NCBI GenBank assembly: GCA_900550355.1
Contig: URRT01000104.1
Coordinates: 1-6,396 of the forward strand
DNA length: 6,396 nt
Direction: 5' to 3'
Source of the DNA: an uncultured Collinsella sp.
GTDB taxonomy: Bacteria > Actinomycetota > Coriobacteriia > Coriobacteriales > Coriobacteriaceae
In this document: positions 1 to 6,396 of the stretch, piece by piece
Layout: the number at the start of each line of letters is the position of its first letter
Position numbering within the stretch: the stretch's first letter is position 1
Notes under the pieces: generated by a model
Told to the model about the DNA's origin: nothing
Database searches by the model: none
Seen by the model: only the letters and a program-made list of their open reading frames with translations
Program-made: the position numbers and the translations under genes

Positions 1-197
1 CCCGCCATCGGGTGCCGGGAAACGAAGCACCCGTTGTGTCTCCCCGTGCCGTGGGGGCCGCGGTCGCGCGTAATCCCATTTCGATCATTGTGCCGTGCCA
101 TCGCGTGGTTGCCGCCGACGGCTCGCTTAACGGATATGCCGGCGGGCTTGATCGCAAGGAGTGGCTGCTTCGGCTTGAGGGCGCGTACGAGGAATAG
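1..197 (+). CDS. ogt: Methylated-DNA--protein-cysteine methyltransferase, C-terminal part (5' end outside window)
   Basis: This is the end of an O6-alkylguanine-DNA alkyltransferase, a suicide repair protein that moves the alkyl group from O6-alkylguanine to its own cysteine. The active-site motif IVPCHRVV is visible, with the acceptor Cys encoded at 96-98. It is preceded by the family's RAVGAA..RNP segment, here RAVGAAVARNPISI, and followed by GSLNGYAGGLDRKEWLLRLEG, the usual C-terminal block. The frame is open to the left edge and ends at TAG 195-197, so only about 65 of roughly 160 residues are present. The GTG at 12 is internal, not the start. The symbol ogt is used for the family; adaB or mgt type cannot be told apart from this fragment. 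The gene converges with the - strand remnants downstream. Confidence 0.93.
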   Translation, partial: RHRVPGNEAPVVSPRAVGAAVARNPISIIVPCHRVVAADGSLNGYAGGLDRKEWLLRLEGAYEE

Positions 198-259
198 CGC
201 CAGGGCACTTTGCATAGCCAAGACGCCGTTTCCGGTTGAGACCACCTGCTTGGACATCC

Positions 260-288
260 ATCTACGCCCGCTTCTGCAGGGCGTAGAT
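260..288. terminator. Hairpin between convergent ogt and chloride-channel remnant
   Basis: A perfect 10-bp stem (ATCTACGCCC at 260-269 with GGGCGTAGAT at 279-288) encloses a 9-base loop. It covers the stop codon of the - strand channel remnant and lies about 60 bases after the ogt stop, so it is placed like a shared terminator between convergent genes. Neither side has a clear run of T, so rho-independent function is uncertain. Confidence 0.4.
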
Positions 289-474
289 CGACTTATCCAT
301 GTTGAACAGGTAAGCCACGACGCAGACAATAAAGAACTTCGGCAAGTCACCAAAGCCGAAGACTTCGCAGCCAATAAGGATCGGCGCGAGCAGCGTATTG
401 GTGGCGCTGCCAAAGACGGCTGCGCAGCCCAGCGCGGCGCAAAGCGCGATGGACATGCCGAGTTGAGCCTCGTT
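262..474 (-). pseudogene. ClC-type voltage-gated chloride channel, C-terminal remnant
   Basis: The last about 65 codons read GMSIALCAALGCAAVFGSAT and continue with NTLLAPILIGCEVFGF, then a hydrophobic segment and a CVVAYLFNMDKSIYALQKR ending. ClC chloride channel and H+/Cl- exchanger proteins end their membrane domain with the same pattern: an AAVFxGATNTPLAP-like helix, a GIELFG-like motif and a Y(L/V)F..xxxIYxxQR tail. Complete family members have about 400 or more residues, so over 80% is missing. Upstream the frame runs only to a stop near 511, and that stretch does not look like a channel because it belongs, in another frame, to the Abi_2 remnant. The 5' boundary of the remnant (about 455-485) is approximate. 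The Met at 454-456 is internal to the family fold and has no ribosome binding site. It is a 3' fragment left by a deletion and is unlikely to make a functional protein. Confidence 0.75.
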
Positions 475-479
475 ATGGC

Positions 480-824
480 GACATCTGGGTAACAGAAAGG
501 CCCGCGTTCCTCAGAGGCAAGATAGGCAATTCTGCTTCTGAGCTAGATCTCAATTCTGCCGACCGCATCAAACATTAACTGCCGGAGGGCTCGGTCAAAT
601 TCATACGTGTAGATGATGGTTTCGAATGCTGTGCCTTCGCGAAAGATGGTAATCCCGGACTTGCATTTGGTTTTGTAGGGAAACCAGTAGGCCGACAGTC
701 TGTAGTGGTCGACTTCGACCAAAGCTCGCTCGAGTTCGCTTTGATCAGAGCACTTAAGACCCTTGTTTTCTGTCAATAGTGCTATTTGTTCGTTGATGGA
801 TATCCGCGACTTCCGGTATTTCAT
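480..824 (-). pseudogene. Abi_2 family (AbiD/AbiF-type) abortive-infection protein, truncated and with an in-frame amber codon
   Basis: The N-terminal 93 codons match the Abi_2 family: an SINEQIALLTENKGL opening, then VDHYRLSAYWFPYK, a FREGTAFETIIYTYEFDRALR block and LMFDAVGRIEI. Reading stops at TAG (543-545). In the same frame beyond this stop the family pattern continues as LRSRIAYLASEERGPFCYPD down to about 480, comparable to the family's RIEI-A-LRTRIAY..GPF stretch. The TAG is therefore a nonsense mutation inside the gene, not its natural end. After about 480 the sequence turns into the chloride-channel remnant. Family members are about 300 residues long and have a C-terminal HEPN-type RNase motif, which is absent here. 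The start is supported by AAGAGG at 830-835, five bases before the ATG. Known relatives act in phage abortive infection; this copy is probably dead. Confidence 0.8.
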
Positions 825-895
825 TTAAGCCTCTTGATAGAAAAAGAGCTGGAGTTGCGCATCGTTGAGAGGCTTTCCAGCTTTAGCAAAACAAA

Positions 896-922
896 CTTAT
901 AAGATGCGACGGGCCGCGTCAA
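896..922 (-). promoter_or_regulatory. Possible sigma-70-type promoter of the Abi_2 remnant
   Basis: On the - strand TTGACG (917-922) is followed after 15 bases by TATAAG (896-901). Each hexamer has one mismatch to consensus; the spacer is short for a vegetative promoter. It would give a leader of about 65 bases before the ATG at 824. Confidence 0.45.
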
Positions 923-995
923 GATAATTGCTTGACAGCCTAGGAGGCGGCTGGTTGGCTGGCTTAAAACCCAGCGCGTGAAATGACGCTCCACG

Positions 996-1634
996 CTATT
1001 CAGCGCGCTTGATAGGATGACGAACCACAGTCTTAAGTTTCTCCGGCGCACACTTGCGTGGATCGGAAAGATAGATTTCGTGATGTAAACGGGTGTCTGA
1101 GAAGTCGGGGACATAGCCCTGCTCGGTCGCATATTCATGCAGGGCGTCTACGGTTGCCGGCTCGCTGTCGTAGGGTCCGGTATGCATGCATTGAACGCAG
1201 AGACCCTCGTCAACTTTAAGCAGCTCGACGGCAGAAAAGTCCAGTTTCTTTTTGGCCGTGGCTTCCGCGACCGCCCAGTCAAAGTCATCCTGAGTGACGA
1301 AATCGGGCAGGCGGATGCACGAGATAAAGTTGAAATCGTCCTTGCGTACATAATCGATGTCGCCGCTCGGGGAGTCTTGCCACCAGAAGCCCTCGAGCGG
1401 CGGTACCACAAAGTCGAAATAGCCCTCGATACTCCTTGAGCCTTTCTTTGACATCTTGACGGTATAGGCGATGCCGTAAAGCAGCGGCAGGGCATTTTGA
1501 TACTCGCCACCTTCGGTATTTGGGTCGCCCTTTCCGCGAACGGCAACGTAGCTCATAGGCGGGACAGTTATGATACTCGGCTTGCTTGCAGGTCTGTAGA
1601 GCTCCTTGCATTCCTTCTTAAAGTCGAACGCCAT
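996..1634 (-). CDS. GyrI-like small-molecule-binding domain protein
   Basis: This 212-residue protein belongs to the stand-alone GyrI-like family (COG4832 type, related to the ligand-binding domains of BmrR and Rob and to E. coli SbmC/GyrI). Recognisable blocks are the N-terminal MAFDFKKECKELY, ITVPPMSYVAVRGKGDPN (22-39), NALPLLYGIAYTVKMSKK (47-64), the aromatic VVPPLEGFWWQ (76-86), RLPDFVT (108-114), CMHTGPYDSEPAT (149-161) and the C-terminal HHEIYLSDPRK (184-194). The acidic residue Glu186 in the last block is where the superfamily places its ligand-contacting glutamate. The length is typical and the gene looks intact. AGAAAGG lies about 8 bases before the ATG. Some family members hydrolyse cyclopropanoid DNA-alkylating toxins, and E. 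coli SbmC protects gyrase; which role applies here cannot be read from sequence. A LexA-like palindrome lies upstream. Confidence 0.9.
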   Translation of the reverse strand: MAFDFKKECKELYRPASKPSIITVPPMSYVAVRGKGDPNTEGGEYQNALPLLYGIAYTVKMSKKGSRSIEGYFDFVVPPLEGFWWQDSPSGDIDYVRKDDFNFISCIRLPDFVTQDDFDWAVAEATAKKKLDFSAVELLKVDEGLCVQCMHTGPYDSEPATVDALHEYATEQGYVPDFSDTRLHHEIYLSDPRKCAPEKLKTVVRHPIKRAE

Positions 1635-1675
1635 GTTGGCCGCCTTTCTGCGTATTGGCCTGCTTAGATAGCGGA

Positions 1676-1686
1676 ATCATATCATA
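1676..1686 (-). promoter_or_regulatory. -10 region candidates for the GyrI-like gene
   Basis: Two overlapping TATGAT hexamers (1676-1681 and 1681-1686, - strand) each differ from TATAAT at one position. They lie about 40-50 bases before the ATG at 1634. The matching -35 positions fall in or at the edge of the palindrome at 1691-1704 and are poor matches, so the exact promoter is a guess. Confidence 0.45.
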
Positions 1687-1690
1687 GAAA

Positions 1691-1704
1691 CGAACAGCTG
1701 TTCG
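1691..1704. promoter_or_regulatory. LexA/SOS-box-like operator upstream of the GyrI-like gene
   Basis: CGAACAGCTGTTCG is a perfect 14-bp palindrome. It fits the CGAAC-N4-GTTCG core of LexA sites known from Bacillus and Actinobacteria. It overlaps the predicted -35/-10 spacer of the divergent - strand GyrI-like gene and lies 57 bases before its ATG, a position where a repressor would block transcription. The ABC operon on the other side starts over 200 bases away, so it is a less likely target. Confidence 0.7.
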
Positions 1705-1816
1705 AATGATTTGGCTGACAGATTGAGATGCGTGCGTTGTGTTTGGCGGTCGGCCTGACCCCATCGATGATTTCTCTGCCTCCCCGGCGCCTCATCTATA
1801 GCTGCCGTTTCCCCAT

Positions 1817-1851
1817 ATAAAACCTGCCAAAATGAACCTGTCCCTTTTTGG
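1817..1851 (+). repeat. 35-bp dispersed repeat, copy 1 (inverted partner after the ABC operon)
   Basis: The block begins ATAAAACCTGCCAAAATG and ends CCTGTCCCTTTTTGG. It matches the reverse complement of 5383-5417 at 34 of 35 positions; only position 18 differs. In this copy the right arm after TTTTTGG is degenerate (TCGGTG instead of CAGGTT), so its hairpin is imperfect. It sits about 55-90 bases before the first gene of the ABC operon. Confidence 0.85.
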
Positions 1852-1890
1852 TCGGTGCGAAATGGGTAATACTAAAGAGTTATCCGACCA
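1849..1890. promoter_or_regulatory. Widely spaced 7-bp inverted repeat in the ABC operon leader
   Basis: TGGTCGG (1849-1855) and CCGACCA (1884-1890) are exact inverted copies 28 bases apart. Between them lies TAATACT, which could be part of a -10 region, and the right copy ends 15 bases before the ATG at 1906. It could be an operator or a leader hairpin; chance is also possible at this length. No convincing full promoter was found for the operon. Confidence 0.25.
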
Positions 1891-1905
1891 GATGGGAATT
1901 AATCG

Positions 1906-2600
<695 letters not shown>

Positions 2601-2607
<7 letters not shown>

Positions 2608-5378
2608 CGCCCATGGATCAGGACCGCCAAAACAGCCAACGCCGCGACGCGCAGAACACGGAGCGCGAGCAGGATTTTACGACCTACCGCACTGCCCAAA
2701 GCTCAAACGATATGGTGCCGACGGTTTTTCGCCGTGGCATCTACCGCACAATCCGAGGCAGTCTTAAGCGCTTTTTGTCAATCGTGGTCATCACCGCGCT
2801 TGGCGTGAGCGTGATGTGCGGCCTTAAGGCGGGTTGCGAGGACCTGTGTGATTCGGTTGATGCCTACTTCGACCAGCAAAATGTCTATGACGTTAACGTG
2901 CAGTCGACCTATGGCCTTACGCGCGACGATCTTGCGGCTATCCAAGAGGTCGATGGCGTCGAGACGGCCGAGGGCATTTACACCGAGACCGCCTACACCG
3001 CCGTGGGCACAACGCGCGAGCGCGTGGTCGTGCAAAGTCTCTCCAAGGAGAACATCGATCAGCCGGTGCTCGTGAACGGCGATTTGCCCGAGAGCGCCGA
3101 TGAGGTTGCGGTGACATCGAAGTTCCTGAAGGCTTCGGGCAAAAAGCTCGGCGATACCGTGAGCTTTGCCGCCAATGACGCGAGCTCGTCGAACCAAAGC
3201 GCTAAGGACCAGTTTGCCGATGGCGATTACACCATCACGGCCGAGGTTCTCGATCCCACTGATGTGAGCTCCGACTCGACGGTCAACGCCTTCCGTGCCG
3301 CCTCGGCGGCGGACTATAAGTTCTATGTGAGCGAGGACGCCGCGACATCTTCTTCCTACTCCGCGGTCCACGTGGTCGTCGAGGGAGCCAAGGATCTCAA
3401 CTCATATTCGGATGCCTACGCGGCAAAGATCAATGAGGTCAAGGGCAATATAGAGAAGATCCGCGAGGAGCGTGAGAAGGCGCGCGCTCAGGAGCTGACG
3501 GTCGACACGCCGACAAGCTTGGATGCGGCCGAGCGTCAGGCCGCCATGCTCTTTGGGATCGAGCAGGACAACATCAATCGCATGGCCGAGGGCAGCGACG
3601 AGCGTGCGCAGGCGCAAGCCGACCTGGACCAGCGCCGTGCCGCCGCCGACCAACAGTTTGCCGACGCCCGCGCCGAGCTTTCCGATCTGGGAGAATGCAC
3701 CTGGTACATCCAGGACCGCGGCAATATCGCAAGCTACTCGAGCGTGGAGAGCGATAGCTCGTCAATTGAAGCCATCGCCACGGTGTTCCCGTTCATCTTC
3801 TTTATCGTCGCCGTGCTCATCAGCCTTACCACCGCCACGCGTATGGTCGAGGAGGAGCGCACGCTCATCGGCCTGTATAAGGCGCTCGGCTATTCGCGCG
3901 GACGCATCCTGTCCAAATACGTGGACTATGCGCTGTGGGCTTGTCTGATCGGCGGCGTGCTCGGCAACATCATCGGATTTGTGGGCCTGCCGCTGTTCTT
4001 GTTTACGGTGTTCGACGACATGTACTCGCTGCCCCAGATGTTGCTTTCGTACGACATCGTGTCCTCGATCGTCTCGGTGGCGCTGTTTGCCGTGGGCGTG
4101 GTGGGCGCCACGATTATCGCCTGCCGCCACGAGATGGCCGAGACTCCGGCCTCGCTCATGCGCCCCAAGGCCCCGCGCGCCGGCTCGCGTATCTTGCTCG
4201 AGCGCATCGGCTTTATCTGGCGCCGCATGGGCTTTTTGAACAAGGTGGCAGCACGTAACCTGTTTCGCTACAAAAAGCGCGCCTTTATGACCATCTTCGG
4301 TATCGCGGGTTGCACCGCGCTTGTGATCTGCGGTATGGGTATTCGCGACACGTCGGTTGCGCTTTCGCCCAAGCAGTATGGGCATATCACGCGCTATGAC
4401 TTGCTGGCGGTTGCCAATCCCGACGATTTTTCGCAGACGTGCGCGGCATTGGATGAGCGCAGCGCGGCTAAGGATTCTAACGTGACGGTGTCTTCGACGC
4501 TGCCGATTATGACCGACAACGTCACCTTTACATTTGGCGGCAAGAGCGAGACCGTGCAGCTGATCGTGGTGCCCGATGACCGCACGAACGACCTGGACGA
4601 CTACGCGCGTCTCGAGGATGAGTCCAAAGAGCCACTGTCTTTGCGTGACGGAGACGTGTATCTGAGCAAGAGTTCACAGCTGGTTCTTGGGATTCAGCCG
4701 GGCGACACGGCGCAGGTCCAGGATTCGTCGCTCAACGTCGCCAAGGTCAAAGTCAGCGACATCTCGCTCAACTATTTGGGCAACACGCTCTATATGACGC
4801 AGGGCACCTATAAGCGCGCGTTCGGCCGAAGCGCGCGTCTTAACGGCATCTTTGTGCTGCTTAAGGGCTCGTCGGCCGACCAGATTGCGTTTAGCAAGAA
4901 TCTTAAGAGTGACGGTTGGCTCACCATCTCGAGCACGGCCGAACATTGGCAGAACTACGAGGCGAACTTCACTATCATCAATTCCGTCGTGGTGCTCGTG
5001 ACCTTTATGGCGGCGTGCCTGTCGTTTGTGGTGGTGTTTACGTTGTCCAACACGAATATCTCCGAGCGCGAGCGCGAGCTGGCGACCATCAAGGTGCTGG
5101 GCTTCCGCCGTGGCGAGGTACACCATTACGTCAACAAGGAGACGTTGATCCTCACGGCGATTGGCACCGCACTGGGCGTGCCGCTGGGTGGCCTGCTTGC
5201 CGAGAGCTTTACGTACATCCTGCAGATGCCGTCGCTGTACTTTGACGTCGAAGTCGAGCCGCTGAGCTACGTGCTTGCCGTGGTGCTTTCCTTCGGCTTT
5301 ACGTTTATCGTCAACCTCGCCACCAACCGTACCCTCAATAAGATCGACATGGTCGGCGCCCTCAAGAGCGCCGAGTAA
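2601..5378 (+). CDS. FtsX-like ABC transporter permease, 8 transmembrane helices
   Basis: This 925-residue membrane protein is the partner of the preceding ATPase. Helices are visible at about 57-78, 392-412, 445-470, 487-507, 562-580, 792-816, 846-868 and 888-905, that is, two FtsX-type repeats each with a large outer domain (80-390 and 582-790). The cytoplasmic coupling segments RMVEEERTLIGLYKALGYSR (414-433) and SERERELATIKVLGFRRGEV (821-840) are characteristic. The first outer domain has a charged helical, coiled-coil-like stretch (about 275-362) and three cysteines (80, 83, 366) able to form disulfides. The segment CTWYIQDRGNIASYSSVESD just before helix 2 resembles the (K/T)WYVLDRN..xxY motif of large Firmicutes relatives. 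The start is GTG 2601 (overlapping the upstream stop) or ATG 2613, giving 921 residues; neither has a strong ribosome binding site. Possible roles are export of peptide or lipid, or antibiotic-peptide resistance. Confidence 0.93.
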
Positions 5379-5413
5379 CCTGCCAAAAAGGGACAGGTTT
5401 ATTTTGGCAGGTT
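5377..5413 (+). terminator. First hairpin after the ABC operon, overlapping the stop codon
   Basis: AACCTGCCAAAA (5377-5388) pairs perfectly with TTTTGGCAGGTT (5402-5413) across a 13-base loop, followed by TT. The left arm includes the last two bases of the TAA stop codon. An alternative, mutually exclusive pairing exists between AACCTG (5377-5382) and CAGGTT (5394-5399). The hairpin is part of the dispersed 35-bp repeat, so the repeat itself acts as, or was recruited as, a terminator. Confidence 0.6.
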
Positions 5414-5417
5414 TTAT
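5383..5417 (-). repeat. 35-bp dispersed repeat, copy 2 (inverted relative to copy 1)
   Basis: Read on the - strand this copy begins ATAAAACCTGCCAAAATA and ends CCTGTCCCTTTTTGG, 34/35 identical to 1817-1851. Unlike copy 1 it retains both perfect 12-base hairpin arms. Together the copies bracket the two-gene ABC operon as inverted repeats about 3.5 kb apart. Confidence 0.85.
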
Positions 5418-5418
5418 C

Positions 5419-5467
5419 GGGGCAAACGCCGGACAACCATTAGGTGGTCCGGCGTTTGCCCCGTTTT
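5419..5467 (+). terminator. Strong rho-independent terminator of the ABC operon
   Basis: Arms 5419-5438 and 5443-5462 pair at 19 of 20 positions around the loop ATTA; the stem begins GGGGCAAACGCCGGAC. A TTTT run (5464-5467) follows on the + strand. It stands 41 bases after the permease stop and 28 bases before the end of the convergent gene, and probably insulates both transcripts. Confidence 0.88.
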
Positions 5468-5494
5468 GCTGGGGATGTTTGTCGTTCGGTGCTC

Positions 5495-5815
5495 TTACTG
5501 GCCAATCCAGTGTTGCGCATAGCTCTTAATGTCCTCGGTAAAACCGTCAAGGTCGTCGAGGGCGATCACGCTGTCGATAAGCAAATTGGCTATCTCGCGG
5601 TGCATTGTGCTGCGGCGAATGTCGTTTGCAATTACACCTGAGGACAGCTTGTCTCTATTGAGGCGCTCTTCTAGTGCCCAAAATCTACTGGACGCTTCAC
5701 TGTCGCCGTTCAGCATCTCAACGTACTGGCCGATGAGCTTTTCCATATAACGTTCTTGCCATTGAGGAAGCATTTTCTTAAACAGCTTCCAGTCGCTTTC
5801 GGCTACGTCCCGCAT
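5495..5815 (-). CDS. Small helical protein of unknown function
   Basis: The preferred start is the ATG at 5813-5815, giving 106 residues from MRDVAESDWKLFKKMLPQWQ, because GGAGG lies four bases before it. A longer frame starting at 5857 has no ribosome binding site, and its start falls inside a possible -10 element (TAGAAT, 5856-5861). The protein is soluble, charged and rich in predicted helices: a DWKLFKKMLPQWQERYMEKL helix, an EMLNGDSEASSRFWALEERL segment, then KLSSGVIANDIRRSTM and a C-terminal NLLIDSVIALDDLDGFTEDI. Similar short proteins with the pattern W..F...LP.WQE.YM..L...Y...LN....S..FW.LE.R...D are, from memory, common in Firmicutes and Coriobacteria and are sometimes labelled multidrug transporter; no membrane segment is present here, so that label is not supported. 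No function is assigned. Confidence 0.8.
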   Translation of the reverse strand: MRDVAESDWKLFKKMLPQWQERYMEKLIGQYVEMLNGDSEASSRFWALEERLNRDKLSSGVIANDIRRSTMHREIANLLIDSVIALDDLDGFTEDIKSYAQHWIGQ

Positions 5816-5922
5816 ATGTCCTCCGCTCGTCAAACGGGCTTTCCATTTGCCTTTCATTCTATTTGGTTTTCGCTCGCAAGCGTGGATGAGAGGCTCTCTT
5901 TAGCCTTCGAGATTGGGCTTGA

Positions 5923-6100
5923 ATGGGCCGTATGCCACAAAATGGGCCTATCTACTACGTTTAATTGGATAACCTCAACCATGCCGGGAAAACGAAAAAT
6001 AAAACCGCAGGTAGAAGGCCTGTCGCTTTTCGAAAAATGCGGTCATGGTTGGCCCCATCGAGTTAAACGTAGTAGATGGCTCCTTTTCGTGGCGGACCAT
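5923..6100. repeat. Long imperfect inverted repeat pair (REP/MITE-like)
   Basis: Two related units of about 60 bases face each other: 5923-5987 and 6040-6100. The best-conserved core is ATCTACTACGTTTAA (5950-5964), with a perfect inverted copy at 6063-6077. Flanking blocks also match: CAACCATG followed by CCG on the inner side, and CCAC.AAA.GG and ATGG.CCG on the outer side, with small insertions and substitutions. The central 52 bases hold a small CAGG/CCTG hairpin. The arrangement resembles a pair of inverted repetitive extragenic units or a decayed miniature element. Confidence 0.75.
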
Positions 6101-6144
6101 CAAACGAACGCCGACGCTTGTGCTGTAGCCGCTCCGATCATTCG

Positions 6145-6215
6145 TAAGTTGCGGTGGAATAGTTCTTAGATTCAGCCATTTGCGGGCTAAGCAGGAACTA
6201 TTTCACCGCAACTTA
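6145..6215. repeat. Stem-loop with 21-bp arms
   Basis: TAAGTTGCGGTGGAATAGTTC (6145-6165) pairs with 6195-6215 along its full length with one G-U wobble. The stem is prolonged by CTTAG (6165-6169) against CTAAG (6187-6191) after a bulge. The loop contains AGCC/GGCT, giving a compact folded tip. No gene ends here, so it is more likely a miniature element or small structured RNA than a terminator. Confidence 0.75.
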
Positions 6216-6275
6216 ATTTCAGACCAGGCACCCGCAGCAAGAAGACGAATAGCCACGGCCTCCTTAGTTACCGCA

Positions 6276-6396
6276 GGAGGCCCCAGGGCTTACCTCCCAA
6301 ATCTTTCCGCAGGACGGAAGGACCCCGCGGCGCGAAGCGCACGGCGGGGTCCTGACATGTCCGAGGGCGATTTGGGAGGTAAGCCCTGGGGCCTCC
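6276..6396. repeat. Perfect 28-bp inverted repeat enclosing GC-rich hairpins, reaching the window edge
   Basis: The arms 6276-6303 and 6369-6396 are exact reverse complements; the left one begins GGAGGCCCCAGGGCTTACC. The 65-base interior holds AGGACCCCGC (6319-6328) paired with GCGGGGTCCT (6344-6353) around a GCGC-GAA-GCGC tip, a small TTCCG/CGGAA hairpin (6305-6319) and the palindrome GACATGTC (6354-6361). The base just left of the arm is A (6275), and the right arm ends at the last base, so its true extent is unknown. A MITE, an invertible segment or a terminator for a gene beyond the edge are possible. Confidence 0.8.

Larger units (their letters stand above)
5858..6396. other. Gene-free region holding three palindromic elements
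   Basis: No credible gene was found here on either strand. The only longer + strand frame (5756-6169) runs through the antisense of the neighbouring gene and through both arms of an inverted repeat, and its product resembles no known protein. The stretch is dominated by three non-overlapping inverted-repeat elements, described separately. The tract between the second and third element (6216-6275) shows nothing recognisable. Confidence 0.6.

Noticed and set aside
951..975. Possible terminator of the GyrI-like gene (GCTGG at 958-962 with CCAGC at 971-975)
   Set aside because: The stem is only 5 bp, there is no T run on the - strand, and overlapping alternative pairings exist; not better than chance.
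1848..1875. Promoter for the ABC operon using TTGGTC and TAATAC or TACTAA
   Set aside because: Spacers are 13 or 16 with poor hexamers; no combination fits well, so no promoter was called.
2778..3371. Long open frame of 197 codons antisense to the permease
   Set aside because: It is a by-product of high-GC codon use opposite a clear FtsX-like gene; the product is low-complexity in Arg, Gly, Ala and His without a family pattern. The same applies to the frames at 3762-4385, 4674-5126 and 2029-2574.
5816..5857. Longer N-terminus of the small - strand gene, starting at 5857
   Set aside because: It lacks a ribosome binding site and its start lies within a -10-like TAGAAT; the ATG at 5815 has GGAGG at good spacing.
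5756..6169. Open frame of 137 codons on the + strand
   Set aside because: It begins antisense to the small - strand gene and then reads through both arms of the inverted repeat; the product has no recognisable motif and no ribosome binding site stands before it.
5923..6215. CRISPR array
   Set aside because: The repeats are inverted, not direct, are not regularly spaced, and no cas gene is nearby.

Overview
The window looks like a gut Coriobacteriia chromosome, most likely Collinsella or a close relative. This is inferred from the high GC content, the codon use, the style of the proteins and the abundance of palindromic intergenic repeats; no marker gene proves it. The window holds one two-gene ABC transporter operon, one complete stress-type gene, one small unknown gene, the tail of a DNA-repair gene, two decayed gene fragments, and a gene-free right end packed with inverted repeats.

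Left part (1-1634): the 3' end of an O6-methylguanine-DNA methyltransferase gene runs in from the left edge on the + strand. Facing it on the - strand are two joined gene remnants. One is an Abi_2 (AbiD/AbiF-type) abortive-infection gene that carries an in-frame amber codon and loses its 3' half. The other is the last part of a ClC-type chloride channel gene. Upstream of these, also on the - strand, is an intact GyrI-like protein of 212 residues. Its promoter region carries a perfect 14-bp palindrome, CGAACAGCTGTTCG, which fits the Gram-positive/actinobacterial LexA (SOS) box. This is the most interesting regulatory signal here, because it would put a GyrI-like (possibly genotoxin-handling) protein under SOS control.

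Middle (1906-5378): an ATP-binding protein of the MacB/LolD type and an 8-helix FtsX-like permease are overlapping or almost touching, and together should form one membrane transporter or mechanotransmission complex. A 35-bp repeat stands before the operon and again, inverted, at its end with 34/35 identity. The downstream copy forms a hairpin that overlaps the stop codon, and a second, much stronger terminator hairpin follows it.

Right part (5495-6396): a small helical protein of unknown function lies on the - strand, convergent with the ABC operon. Beyond it, about 580 bases have no credible gene. They contain three separate palindromic elements: a long imperfect inverted pair, a 21-bp-stem hairpin, and a perfect 28-bp inverted repeat enclosing an inner hairpin that ends exactly at the window edge. 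They look like REP- or MITE-like elements.
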